Below, one piece after another: positions 45,228 to 55,332 of a stretch of 64,000 bases of DNA; position 1 is the first letter of the stretch, and every line of letters starts with the position of its first letter. A program made the position numbers and the translations under genes. The DNA comes from Bryobacteraceae bacterium (GTDB lineage: Bacteria > Acidobacteriota > Terriglobia > Bryobacterales > Bryobacteraceae). The stretch spans positions 682,001 to 746,000 of the forward strand of contig CANGYQ010000001.1 of assembly GCA_947458745.1 (NCBI GenBank), written 5' to 3'. A model generated the notes under the pieces. That model was not told the origin of the DNA and did no database searches. It saw only the letters and a program-made list of their open reading frames with translations.

Positions 45228-45233
45228 TACAAT
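45228..45233 (+). promoter_or_regulatory. -10-like TACAAT seven bases before the DinB-like start
   Basis: TACAAT ends seven bases before ATG 45241; there is no ribosome-binding site in between. TTGCAG at 45202-45207 is a possible -35 with a long 20-base spacer. Confidence 0.4.
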
Positions 45234-45240
45234 CGCGAGC

Positions 45241-45768
45241 ATGAAACTGATGTTGTCCGTTACCCTGCTTTCGGCCGCTGCAGCGGCACAGGAAGGCCCT
45301 TTGATGAAGGCCATCCTGCCGCGTTATGCGACGGCCAAGCTGAATCTAGTCGAAACCGCCGCCGCGATGCCGGCGCCGGATTACGAGTTCAAGCTGACGC
45401 CCGTTCAACGGAGCTTCGCCGGGTGGATGGAGCACAACGTGGAGATGAACTACAACCTCTGCTCGACGCTGTTGGGCGAACCGGCTCCCAAGGACAAAGT
45501 GAAGAAGGGGGAAATGTCCAAGCCGGTGCTGGAGAAGGCGCTGGAAGAGTCGTTTGCCTATTGCGACAAGGGCTTCAACTCAATGAACGATGAGAAGGCG
45601 CTGAAGGAAATGGATGGGGCCAGCGGACGCAAAATTGTTCCGGCCAGCATCATGATTGGCCTGCTGAACAGCTGGAATGAGCACTACGGCAACTTGGTGG
45701 GCTACATGCGCGTAAAAGGGATTACGCCTCCCACCACCGCCCGCGCCCAGAGGATGCAAAAGAAGTAG
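45241..45768 (+). CDS. DinB-like four-helix-bundle protein, exported
   Basis: A 175-residue protein with signal peptide MKLMLSVTLLSAAAAAQ. The remainder is helical with histidines in the DinB positions (H65 in WMEHNVEMNY; another in SWNEHYGNLVGYMRVKGITPP). DinB/YfiT proteins bind a divalent metal; the exported acidobacterial branch has no defined role. It lies 80 bases upstream of the convergent tRNA-Gly gene. Confidence 0.75.
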   Translation: MKLMLSVTLLSAAAAAQEGPLMKAILPRYATAKLNLVETAAAMPAPDYEFKLTPVQRSFAGWMEHNVEMNYNLCSTLLGEPAPKDKVKKGEMSKPVLEKALEESFAYCDKGFNSMNDEKALKEMDGASGRKIVPASIMIGLLNSWNEHYGNLVGYMRVKGITPPTTARAQRMQKK

Positions 45769-45848
45769 GCGCATCGCATCCGGAGCAGGGCCAAACGAGC
45801 AGCAGTCGAATTGAGTAATGCGCCGGAAGAAGAGGTAGAGGGGAAATT

Positions 45849-45924
<76 letters not shown>

Positions 45925-45943
45925 ATCGAGTGGCGCGACTACC

Positions 45944-45972
45944 AGTATCGCGCAGGTTGAGATGGCTGTCAA
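45944..45972 (-). promoter_or_regulatory. Promoter of the tRNA-Gly gene
   Basis: On the minus strand TTGACA, a 17-base spacer and GATACT end about 19 bases before the tRNA 5' end: a near-consensus stable-RNA promoter. Confidence 0.75.
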
Positions 45973-46020
45973 ACCGGGCTGAAACAGAAGGTCTGGAAAC
46001 TGTTCTTTAACACGAGTCAA

Positions 46021-46298
46021 GTCTATTGTTTATATAGTTTTAAAGAATTTTTAAGAGACCCCTTGAAGCTCCGGAGCCCTGTGTTAGACTAAGAGTCCGC
46101 GGGGCAGATTTCAGGGATCTGATCAGGGTTCCAGCCGCCTCGACTCGAAGCAGGACAATCCCCCCTAGTCCTCGGGAAAGTGTAGGTTTTCCACAGATGT
46201 GGAAAACATGTGGGAAAGCTTTACCTTGAAATGGCCCTATTTGGTTTGGCTGATTTCGAGGGGGACGTTGGGCAGTTCGGTAGTGGGGTGTTGAAGCG
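46021..46298. promoter_or_regulatory. dnaA upstream region with DnaA-box cluster; part of the origin region
   Basis: AT-rich DNA at about 46010-46060 (a run of TATATAGTTTTAAAG type) could be an unwinding element. Further on, TTTTCCACAgaTGTGGAAAA (46187-46206) is a perfect inverted pair of DnaA-box-like 9-mers. A third box-like 9-mer, TGTGGGAAA, lies at 46209-46217. These would bind DnaA for autoregulation and possibly initiation. Confidence 0.65.
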
Positions 46299-46301
46299 TT
46301 G

Positions 46302-47615
46302 ATGGATTTGTGGGAAGAGATTAAGCGTCAGCTGGCCAGCGAGATCACCGTCGAGGGATATCAGAACTGGGTCTCGAAAACCAAGCTTAGCCACGTTGAT
46401 GGCGAGACGCTTTGGGTTAGCGTTCCGAATGACGTCACCCGGCAGTGGATGGAAACTGAGTATTCTGCTCAGGTTCAGCGAGTGATCCGGACGCTTGGTT
46501 TACCAATCCGGTCAGTCAGTTACCAGAACGGTTTCGTGGCCGCTGCTTCAAACGGCCAACCGGCCGCCAGCGCCGACCCGCTCAACTTCAGCAACCTGAT
46601 TCTGAACCCCCGGCTGAACTTCGACAGCTTCGTGGTCGGTTCGTGCAATCAGTTCGCGCACGCGGCGGCCATTCATGTTTCGAAGAACCCTGCCAGCGGC
46701 TACAATCCTTTGTTCATTTATGGCGGCACGGGCATGGGTAAAACTCACCTGATGCACGCGATCGGGCGAAGCCTGGTGGAACGGTACTCTGACCTGAGGG
46801 TGGTCTATACCACCAGCGAACGGTTCGTGAACCAAATGGTCCAGAGCCTGAAGTCGGACCGGATGGCGGTTTTTCAGCAGCACTACCGCAGTGCCGATGT
46901 TCTGCTGGTGGATGATGTCCAGCACTTTGCCGGCAAGGAGCGGACCCAGGAAGAGTTCTTCCATACCTTCAATGAGTTGCAGGAGCGGCAGAAGCAGATT
47001 GTGCTCAGCTCCGATAGCGTTCCCAAGCACACACCGGGCTTGGTGGAGCGTCTGCGATCCCGCTTTGAGTGGGGCTTGATGGTGGACGTCCAGCCGCCGG
47101 ATCTGGAAACCAAGATGGCGATTCTGGACAAAAAGGCCGAGGCGGAGGGAATGGTGCTGCCGGACGAGGTCCGCATCTTCCTGGCCACCAAGACCAAGTC
47201 GAACGTGCGGGAACTGGAAGGCGCTTTGATCAAGCTGACCGCCTACTCCAGCGTCACCGGCGAACCGATTAGCCTGCCCATGGCCCAGCAGGTTCTGCGC
47301 CATCTCTCCCAAGGTACCGACAAGCGGATTTCACTGGAATCGATCATCCGGCTGGTGGCGGAAAAGCACTCGATGCAGCCGGCTCAACTGAAGCAGAAGT
47401 CGAATGAGCGCAAGATTGCCTACCCCCGGCAGATCGCCATGTACCTGGCGAAAGAGTTGACCAACGCCTCACTGCCGGAGATTGGGCGGGCGTTTGGAGG
47501 GAAGCATCACACGACAGTTCTGCATTCAGTCCAGAAAATTGAAACTTTGCGGCTGAAGGACCCGGAATTGAACAAGTTCATCCACAGTCTATCCGACACA
47601 TTAACAGTCGGTTAG
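46302..47615 (+). CDS. dnaA: Chromosomal replication initiator DnaA
   Basis: Binds DnaA boxes and opens oriC. A 437-residue DnaA: N-terminal DnaB-interaction domain (LWEEIKRQLASEITVEGYQNWVSKTKL), a short linker domain, AAA+ domain with Walker A GGTGMGKT (141-148), Walker B LLVDDVQHFAGKE, and C-terminal DNA-binding helix GRAFGGKHHTTVLHSVQKIE. ATG 46302 is preferred to the in-frame TTG at 46299. DnaA boxes lie both upstream and downstream of the gene. Confidence 0.97.
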   Translation: MDLWEEIKRQLASEITVEGYQNWVSKTKLSHVDGETLWVSVPNDVTRQWMETEYSAQVQRVIRTLGLPIRSVSYQNGFVAAASNGQPAASADPLNFSNLILNPRLNFDSFVVGSCNQFAHAAAIHVSKNPASGYNPLFIYGGTGMGKTHLMHAIGRSLVERYSDLRVVYTTSERFVNQMVQSLKSDRMAVFQQHYRSADVLLVDDVQHFAGKERTQEEFFHTFNELQERQKQIVLSSDSVPKHTPGLVERLRSRFEWGLMVDVQPPDLETKMAILDKKAEAEGMVLPDEVRIFLATKTKSNVRELEGALIKLTAYSSVTGEPISLPMAQQVLRHLSQGTDKRISLESIIRLVAEKHSMQPAQLKQKSNERKIAYPRQIAMYLAKELTNASLPEIGRAFGGKHHTTVLHSVQKIETLRLKDPELNKFIHSLSDTLTVG

Positions 47616-47622
47616 CTGTAAT

Positions 47623-47662
47623 TCCACAGCCAACCGGCCCAAAGGCTGGTGGGAGCTGTGGA
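47623..47662 (+). terminator. Hairpin directly after dnaA
   Basis: An 8-bp outer stem TCCACAGC / GCTGTGGA encloses an inner ACC...GGT stem. It begins eight bases after the dnaA stop and is followed by CGCTTTTGG. It is probably a weak terminator; the outer arms also contain half DnaA-box sequence. Confidence 0.5.
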
Positions 47663-47844
47663 CGCTTTTGGTAGTAGTGAGATCTTCCGAGGAGGACTAA
47701 GGGTTATTGACAGGCAGTGGTAGCGGGAAGCTCCTGATTTTAGTATAATTTAGGGTGTTATCCACATTTTCACAGGCCCAATAGATAGTTCTCTTAGATC
47801 TGTATCGGTAATTACTTCAAGGAACGTTAGGGAGAACCCCTGAA
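47663..47844. other. Candidate oriC segment between dnaA and dnaN with a perfect DnaA box
   Basis: TTATCCACA, the consensus DnaA box, is at 47758-47766. It is followed by TTTTCACAGG, and TTATTGACA at 47704-47712 resembles a degenerate box. The AT-rich stretch ATTTTAGTATAATTTAG (about 47737-47753) includes TATAAT (47744-47749) and may be both the unwinding element and the dnaN promoter -10. The position between dnaA and dnaN is a common oriC site. Confidence 0.6.
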
Positions 47845-48960
47845 ATGGAATTCACCGTTAGCAAGGCGAACCTGGTCCGGGAACTGAGCTTCTCGCAGGG
47901 AGTGGTCGAGAAAAAGACCACGATACCGATTCTGTCCAACGTGCTGATTGAAGCCTCGGGCGACCGGATCACGTTAACAGCCACTGATCTGGAACTGGGC
48001 ATCCGTTGTTCTTGCCCGGCCCGGGTGAAGAAGGCCGGTTCCGGAACGATTCCAGCCCGGCGTCTGCTGGACTATGTTCGGTTGCTGCCCGATGCCGATG
48101 TGGATGTCAAGGTTGGCGACAACCATTGGGCTTCTCTCACCTGCGGGCGTTCGAAGACAAAGATCGCGGGCATGTCGAGGGAAAGCTTCCCGGAGCTTCC
48201 GGTGATGCCGGAGAAAGTGGCCGAGATTCCGGCAAAGGTGTTGGCCGGGCTGATCTCGCGCACGATCTTTGCGATCTCTGCCGAAGAGAGCCGGTTCACG
48301 CTGAATGGTGCTCTGTTGCAGTTGAAGGCCGAAGGCTTGACGATGGTCGCCACCGATGGGCACCGGCTGGCAATGGTCGAGAAGGCGTATGAGCTGCCGG
48401 AGATCAGTGGCGTCTACAAGGCTCTGCTGCCGCGCAAGGCGATGCAGGAGCTGGTGCGGCTGGCAGCAGAGGCGGGGCCGGAGGACAAGGTTAAGTTCTC
48501 GGGCGATGAGAATCACCTCTTTTTTGAGCTGGGCGAGCGTCTGCTGTTGTCCCGCAAGCTGACCGGAAACTTCCCCGACTATGAGCGCGTCCTACCGAAA
48601 GAGCAGCCGCACTCCGTGTCCATGGCCAAGGATGAACTGAAGGGTGCGATCGAACGCGTCGCCCAGTTTTCCGATGACCGTTCCCACGCCATCCGCCTTC
48701 AGGTGAACGATGGCGAAGTGAGGATTCATTCGTCCTTGTCCGATACGGGCGAGAGCGAAGAGAGTATTCCGGTGGAATACACGGGTCCTTCGGTGGAGAT
48801 CGGGTTTAATGCCCATTACCTGACCGAGTTCCTGAAGGCGCTGGGCGAATCCAAGGCTGGGTTTCATTTCAAGGATGGCAACTCGGCTGGTGAGCTGCGC
48901 CCGGCTGGTGACGACGTAGAGTTTGGATACCGCTACATCGTCATGCCGATGAGAATCTGA
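47845..48960 (+). CDS. dnaN: DNA polymerase III beta subunit (sliding clamp)
   Basis: A 371-residue clamp, the processivity ring of DNA polymerase III. N-terminus MEFTVSKANLVRELSFSQGVVEKKTTIPILSNVLIEA and C-terminus FGYRYIVMPMRI are typical, as are the internal ATDGHRLAM and RVLPKEQP segments. It is followed by gyrB after 79 bases, the usual dnaA-dnaN-gyrB order with recF absent here. Confidence 0.97.
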   Translation: MEFTVSKANLVRELSFSQGVVEKKTTIPILSNVLIEASGDRITLTATDLELGIRCSCPARVKKAGSGTIPARRLLDYVRLLPDADVDVKVGDNHWASLTCGRSKTKIAGMSRESFPELPVMPEKVAEIPAKVLAGLISRTIFAISAEESRFTLNGALLQLKAEGLTMVATDGHRLAMVEKAYELPEISGVYKALLPRKAMQELVRLAAEAGPEDKVKFSGDENHLFFELGERLLLSRKLTGNFPDYERVLPKEQPHSVSMAKDELKGAIERVAQFSDDRSHAIRLQVNDGEVRIHSSLSDTGESEESIPVEYTGPSVEIGFNAHYLTEFLKALGESKAGFHFKDGNSAGELRPAGDDVEFGYRYIVMPMRI

Positions 48961-48973
48961 CCGGGTCAGGTAG

Positions 48974-51449
<2,476 letters not shown>

Positions 51450-51476
51450 CAAACTAAACACTAAACCAGAACCAGC

Positions 51477-51518
51477 AAGGGCCCCCGGATGATTCCGGTG
51501 GGCCCTTTCTCTTTTTTG
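51477..51518 (+). terminator. Rho-independent terminator of gyrB
   Basis: A long GC stem (AAGGGCCC-CCGG paired with CCGG-TGGGCCCTTT, loop ATGATT) is followed by CTCTTTTTT. It lies 28 bases after the gyrB stop. Confidence 0.9.
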
Positions 51519-51590
51519 GACGCCGTAGCTCCGCTTTCGCCCCTGATGGTTGATCCGCCATGGAATAGTGCTGTGTCGATACGAAAAGTA

Positions 51591-51618
51591 TTGAAAGGAT
51601 AAGTATATGTTGTATATT
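51591..51618 (+). promoter_or_regulatory. Promoter of the XRE/membrane cassette
   Basis: TTGAAA, a 16-base spacer and TATATT lie in an unusually AT-rich block; the -10 ends 15 bases before ATG 51634. Repeated TATAT and a GTAT...ATAC symmetry around it could be the operator for the XRE protein itself. Confidence 0.6.
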
Positions 51619-51633
51619 AAATACAGATAGACC

Positions 51634-51882
51634 ATGATTCACAACAGGATCAGCTTGCTTCGGGCAGAACGGGGATTGTCGAGGAAGGAACTGGCCGACG
51701 CTGTGGGCGTCAACTTCCAGACCATCGGCTACCTGGAGCGGGGTGACTATAACCCGTCGCTCGACCTGGCATTTAAGATCAGCCGGTACTTCAACCTGCC
51801 GGTGGAAGTGATCTTCTCGCCGGAGCCGTTCCCGTCTTTGTCCAGTCAGTTGAGGAAGATGCAGGAAGGAGAACAGAAGTGA
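51634..51882 (+). CDS. XRE-family helix-turn-helix regulator
   Basis: An 82-residue DNA-binding protein of the short YgzD/HTH_3 type: RISLLRAERGLSRKELADAVGVNFQTIGYLERGDYNPSLDLAFKI-type fold with an EVIFSPEPF segment after it. Such stand-alone regulators usually control the membrane protein encoded next to them. The stop overlaps the next start (GTGA). Confidence 0.87.
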   Translation: MIHNRISLLRAERGLSRKELADAVGVNFQTIGYLERGDYNPSLDLAFKISRYFNLPVEVIFSPEPFPSLSSQLRKMQEGEQK

Positions 51883-52097
51883 GACGCGATTCTCGGATGC
51901 ACCAGCCTGTCCCGGCACCATTCAGCCCGATAGCTTTGGGCGCTCTGCTGTTGGTGCTTTGCCTGACGGAGGTCGACCATTCGGCGCGCTGGGCCAGTTG
52001 GGTGGCGCGTGCCGGCCGGTTGGCCAGCCAAAGTTTCGCCACCGTGGCCATTGAGGCTAGCCGCGTGAGCGTGAGTTTTGAAAAGGAGGCGCAATGA
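51879..52097 (+). CDS. Small single-pass membrane protein of the XRE cassette
   Basis: A 72-residue protein with one hydrophobic segment (PIALGALLLVLCLTEV) and a basic/amphipathic C-terminal half. It starts with GTG at 51879 overlapping the XRE stop, with AGGAGAA upstream, and its stop overlaps the next ATG. This double coupling supports its reality though I recognise no family. Confidence 0.65.
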   Translation: MRRDSRMHQPVPAPFSPIALGALLLVLCLTEVDHSARWASWVARAGRLASQSFATVAIEASRVSVSFEKEAQ

Positions 52098-52597
52098 GCG
52101 CAAACCCAAGATCCCCCGCCCCAGCGGCTACCCCGACGCGCCGGTTGAGCCTGTTCGAGCGGCGGGCCTTGGTGGTGGCGATGTATGGCGGGTACGCCGC
52201 GTATATGCTGTTGCGCGGACTCGCGGTGTCTTTCGACAGTGGAGCGCTGGGCCTAGCCGGAATCGCCGCCTTGGTGGGATGTCTGGCGGCGGTCTGGGCT
52301 CTGCTCTACCAGACGCCCTATTGGAACTGGGGAAATGCGCCCGATGGATCCCTGGATGAGCGGGAGTTGGCGGTCCGCAACCGCAGCTACCGGGCAGCCT
52401 ATTCGGCCTATGCGGCGATCACGCTGCTGCCGGTGGTGTATGTATCGATCGCGATTGACCACCCGCGGCTGTGGCTGCCACGAACCTACGACGAGGTCTC
52501 GCGGATCGTCTGGGGGCTCATCCTCGTCGGCGGGACGCTCCCGTCGGCCCTGCTCGCCTGGGACGACCGGCCGCTGGAGGAGGACCGCGAAGGTTAG
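52094..52597 (+). CDS. Membrane protein resembling DUF2178/YhfI-like XRE partners
   Basis: A 167-residue protein with about four hydrophobic segments in two pairs (VVAMYGGYAAYMLLRGL, GIAALVGCLAAVWALLYQ; AAITLLPVVYVSIAI, IVWGLILVGGTLPSALLAW). The loop between pairs has SLDERELAVRNRSYRAAY, the LDERE-x-RxxAxxxAY-type motif common in membrane proteins beside XRE regulators. AAAAGGAGG precedes the ATG, which overlaps the previous stop. Function unknown; possibly a signal-sensing partner of the regulator. Confidence 0.7.
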   Translation: MSANPRSPAPAATPTRRLSLFERRALVVAMYGGYAAYMLLRGLAVSFDSGALGLAGIAALVGCLAAVWALLYQTPYWNWGNAPDGSLDERELAVRNRSYRAAYSAYAAITLLPVVYVSIAIDHPRLWLPRTYDEVSRIVWGLILVGGTLPSALLAWDDRPLEEDREG

Positions 52598-52668
52598 GCT
52601 TCCAGCTGGATGCAGCGGTTCTGAAAGCTGGTTCCCAACAGAATAGGGTGCCCGGAAACGCGAAGCGG

Positions 52669-53022
52669 CTATTCGGGCTCTGATCCAAAGCGGATCACGT
52701 TGCCGTCCGGGTCCTCCACATGCATTTCAAGAGCCCACGGGTAGTTGGTGGGTTCCATGCGAACCGCGACACCGGCGGCGGCGTACTCCGCACGTAAGGC
52801 GCGTACGTCGCTGACCCCTACCCAGATCCAGGCACGGCCAAGGCCCTGGCCCTGTTGGCAAAGATAGACTCCCGCTTGGTCGCGGTTTACGGAAGTGAAC
52901 TCATCCATCGCCCAGTCCGCATTGCGGAAGCCCAGACGGTTCACGTAGAAGTCGATGCTGGCCTTCAGGTCGGCCACGCGCAGAATGGGCTGGCTGTTCT
53001 CGAAGTGGACGGGAGTAGTCAT
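52669..53022 (-). CDS. VOC (glyoxalase/bleomycin-resistance) family protein
   Basis: A 117-residue protein with one beta-alpha-beta-beta-beta pair of VOC modules: PILRVADLKASIDFYVNRLGF at the N-terminus and EMHVEDPDGNVIRFG at the C-terminus. The glutamate before HVEDPDGN and an N-terminal histidine may bind metal. It could be an isomerase, dioxygenase or binding protein; no specific substrate can be given. Confidence 0.82.
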   Translation of the reverse strand: MTTPVHFENSQPILRVADLKASIDFYVNRLGFRNADWAMDEFTSVNRDQAGVYLCQQGQGLGRAWIWVGVSDVRALRAEYAAAGVAVRMEPTNYPWALEMHVEDPDGNVIRFGSEPE

Positions 53023-53057
53023 GGTCTCGGGCTCCTATTCCGGACTCAGCTCAGCGT

Positions 53058-54110
53058 TTAGCGGTAGACATGCTGCACCCGCGCACTGATGCCGGTAAGG
53101 ACACTATAGGCGATCACGCCGGCGTCTCGGGCCATGGCGCGAGCGTCGTAATGCTCATCGAGCAGCGTGATGGCGTCACCGGGGCGGATGCTGGGTGAGT
53201 CACTGACGTCGATGGTGGAAACATCCATGGAGATGGCCCCGACAAAGCGGTTCTTGTTCGACAGGCGTCTCGACAAGCCATCCGCATAGCCAGCGCCGAC
53301 GATGGCGATCCGCATCGGCTTGGGCGCGACGAACATACCGCCGTAGCCGATCTTGGCGCCGGCCGGGACTTCCTTCACCGCGATCACGCGCGCCTTCCAG
53401 GTCAACGCTGGCCGGACATCCAGGAGATGGCTGGGCGCAGTACCCTTGGGAGCCGAGACGTAGCCATAAAGCGCCAGCCCCGGCCGGACCAGGTTGCCCC
53501 AGGCGGAGCGGAGCCCGAAGTGGAGCGGATTGGTACTGGAGGAATGAAGATAGGGCGGCTGCTGGTCGAGAGCGGCAATCACTTCGTCGAACCGCCGCTG
53601 CTGATCGCGGGTCTGCGGCGAAGTGAAGTCCGACGACGAGGCAAAGTGCGTCATCAGCCCTTCGAGCGGTGTGCCCCGCACACGCAAGGCGATCTGTTCC
53701 GGTGTGGCCAGCACCCCGAGCCGGTGCATGCCGGTGTCGACCTTCAGGTGGTACGGCACTGGAGGCAGTTCATCCAGCGAATGGATCACCGGCGTCAGAC
53801 CGGAGTGCTGCAGAGCGTCGAACCCGTGGTCAGCCATCACCAGAATGCGATGCGCCACTCCACTCGCCCGCAGTTCCAGCCCCTCTTCAAAGCTCGAGAC
53901 AGCAAACCAGCGGGCACCTTCAGCCGCCAGAGTGCGGGCCACCGCCACCATGCCGTGACCGTAAGCATCACTTTTCACCACCGGCATGATCTCGATCCCA
54001 GTGCCGGAGGCGGATCTCTGGTGCAGGGCGGCGGCGATGGAGCGGTAATTGGTAGCGATCCGGTGAAGGTCAACCTCCACCCAGGACCGGGCTTGGACGG
54101 GTGAACTCAT
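53058..54110 (-). CDS. alr: Alanine racemase
   Basis: Makes D-alanine for peptidoglycan with pyridoxal phosphate. A 350-residue Alr: the PLP lysine is K46 in VVKSDAYGHG. The barrel contains HLKVDTGMHRLG and GLMTHFASS. The second-base tyrosine is in AKIGYGGMF, and DVSTIDVSD lies in the C-terminal domain. It stands alone between the VOC gene and the polysaccharide operon. Confidence 0.94.
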   Translation of the reverse strand: MSSPVQARSWVEVDLHRIATNYRSIAAALHQRSASGTGIEIMPVVKSDAYGHGMVAVARTLAAEGARWFAVSSFEEGLELRASGVAHRILVMADHGFDALQHSGLTPVIHSLDELPPVPYHLKVDTGMHRLGVLATPEQIALRVRGTPLEGLMTHFASSSDFTSPQTRDQQRRFDEVIAALDQQPPYLHSSSTNPLHFGLRSAWGNLVRPGLALYGYVSAPKGTAPSHLLDVRPALTWKARVIAVKEVPAGAKIGYGGMFVAPKPMRIAIVGAGYADGLSRRLSNKNRFVGAISMDVSTIDVSDSPSIRPGDAITLLDEHYDARAMARDAGVIAYSVLTGISARVQHVYR

Positions 54111-54193
54111 GGGATGCTAGGGGGCAGAAAGACGCCGCGAGACCGGAGAACGTTGGCGATCAAGACGCTATGGCCGTAGGCTAGCATGCGGTC

Positions 54194-55318
54194 CTACCGG
54201 ATCAACCGCTGGAGCAGTTGCTCGTAAGCATCAGTGACCGCGTCCCAGGAGTAGCGTTCCTTAACCCGAGCGATGGCGCGCTGGCCAAAATCCGCTCGCT
54301 TGTCCGCCGGCATGTCGACCGCCACTTGCATCACCTCGGTTAAGGTGTCGTGCGTGAATGGTAGGCCGGCTTCGCCACAGACTTCCCGATTCTCCGGGTT
54401 GTCCATGTAGAGCACCAGGGCACCGCGGCCCATCGCCTCGATCAACGCCGGGTGGGTGCCGCCTACTTCCGTGGCTTGGATGTAGGCGTAGCAGTGAGAT
54501 TGCAGTTCCGAGTATCCAGGATTGAAGACCGCGCCCGGCAAGACCACGCGTGGATCCTGCGTGTCGCGCACGCGCCGGAGATACTCGTGGGCATAGGGGG
54601 CATCGCCCACCAGCGCCAGTTTCATGGGGGTGTCGAGCGTCTCAAAGCATTGCCGGACCAGGAGGCCGTTATTTTCTGGTTCCATGCGGCTGACAAACAG
54701 AAAATATTGCCGGGGTTCCAGACCGAGCTGATCCAGTGCGGCGCGCGTGGAAACCGGCTCCGGCTCGGCACCATAAGGAATCATCGTTGAGGCCGCGTGG
54801 TAGCGTTCCCGGTAGTAGTCCTGAATGGCGACCGCATCGGTGATGATCTCAGTGGGGAAGATCGTGGACAACCGCTCCGACATCTGGTACCAGGCCTTGG
54901 CCAGCACATTCCACTTCTTGCGCTTTCGCTCCAGCCCGTCGACATTCAGCGCCACCGGCATTCCCAGGACGCGCGGGATCCAGGTGAAGATGGCGTTGGC
55001 CGCATTGCAATAGAGCGCAGCATTCATTGGGAAGAATGCCAGGTGCAGCGTGGAGACAAAGGTATGGACGATGGTCTCCAGATACTTGTGCCGCGGCGCC
55101 GGCAACACGCAGACATCGACACCCAAATAGGTGGGGGAGTGAAAAGGTTGCCGGGTGTAAACGCGTACTTCGTGGCCGCGCTTCACCAGACGCTGGGAAA
55201 GCTCTTCGGCGAAGGTTTCAAACCCTCCGTACCGGGCCGGGATGCCTCGAGTGCCAACCAGAGCAATGCGCAAGGTGAATGAAAGTTCCTGTGGATGGGT
55301 GCGGCGAGTATTCGGCAC
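54194..55318 (-). CDS. GT4-type glycosyltransferase (DUF1972 N-terminal domain)
   Basis: A 374-residue GT-B enzyme and last gene of the polysaccharide operon. The N-terminal domain begins RIALVGTRGIPARYGGFETFAEEL (DUF1972 type, as in rhamnosyl- and other deoxysugar transferases). The C-terminal donor domain has YFLFVSRMEPENN and EATEVGGTHPALIEAMGRGA-like nucleotide-sugar-binding segments. GTG 55318 is the longest start; TTG 55273 fits the family N-terminus better and has AGGAAC upstream. Sugar donor unknown. Confidence 0.87.
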   Translation of the reverse strand: MPNTRRTHPQELSFTLRIALVGTRGIPARYGGFETFAEELSQRLVKRGHEVRVYTRQPFHSPTYLGVDVCVLPAPRHKYLETIVHTFVSTLHLAFFPMNAALYCNAANAIFTWIPRVLGMPVALNVDGLERKRKKWNVLAKAWYQMSERLSTIFPTEIITDAVAIQDYYRERYHAASTMIPYGAEPEPVSTRAALDQLGLEPRQYFLFVSRMEPENNGLLVRQCFETLDTPMKLALVGDAPYAHEYLRRVRDTQDPRVVLPGAVFNPGYSELQSHCYAYIQATEVGGTHPALIEAMGRGALVLYMDNPENREVCGEAGLPFTHDTLTEVMQVAVDMPADKRADFGQRAIARVKERYSWDAVTDAYEQLLQRLIR

Positions 55319-55332
55319 CCGGCCGCCAATTG

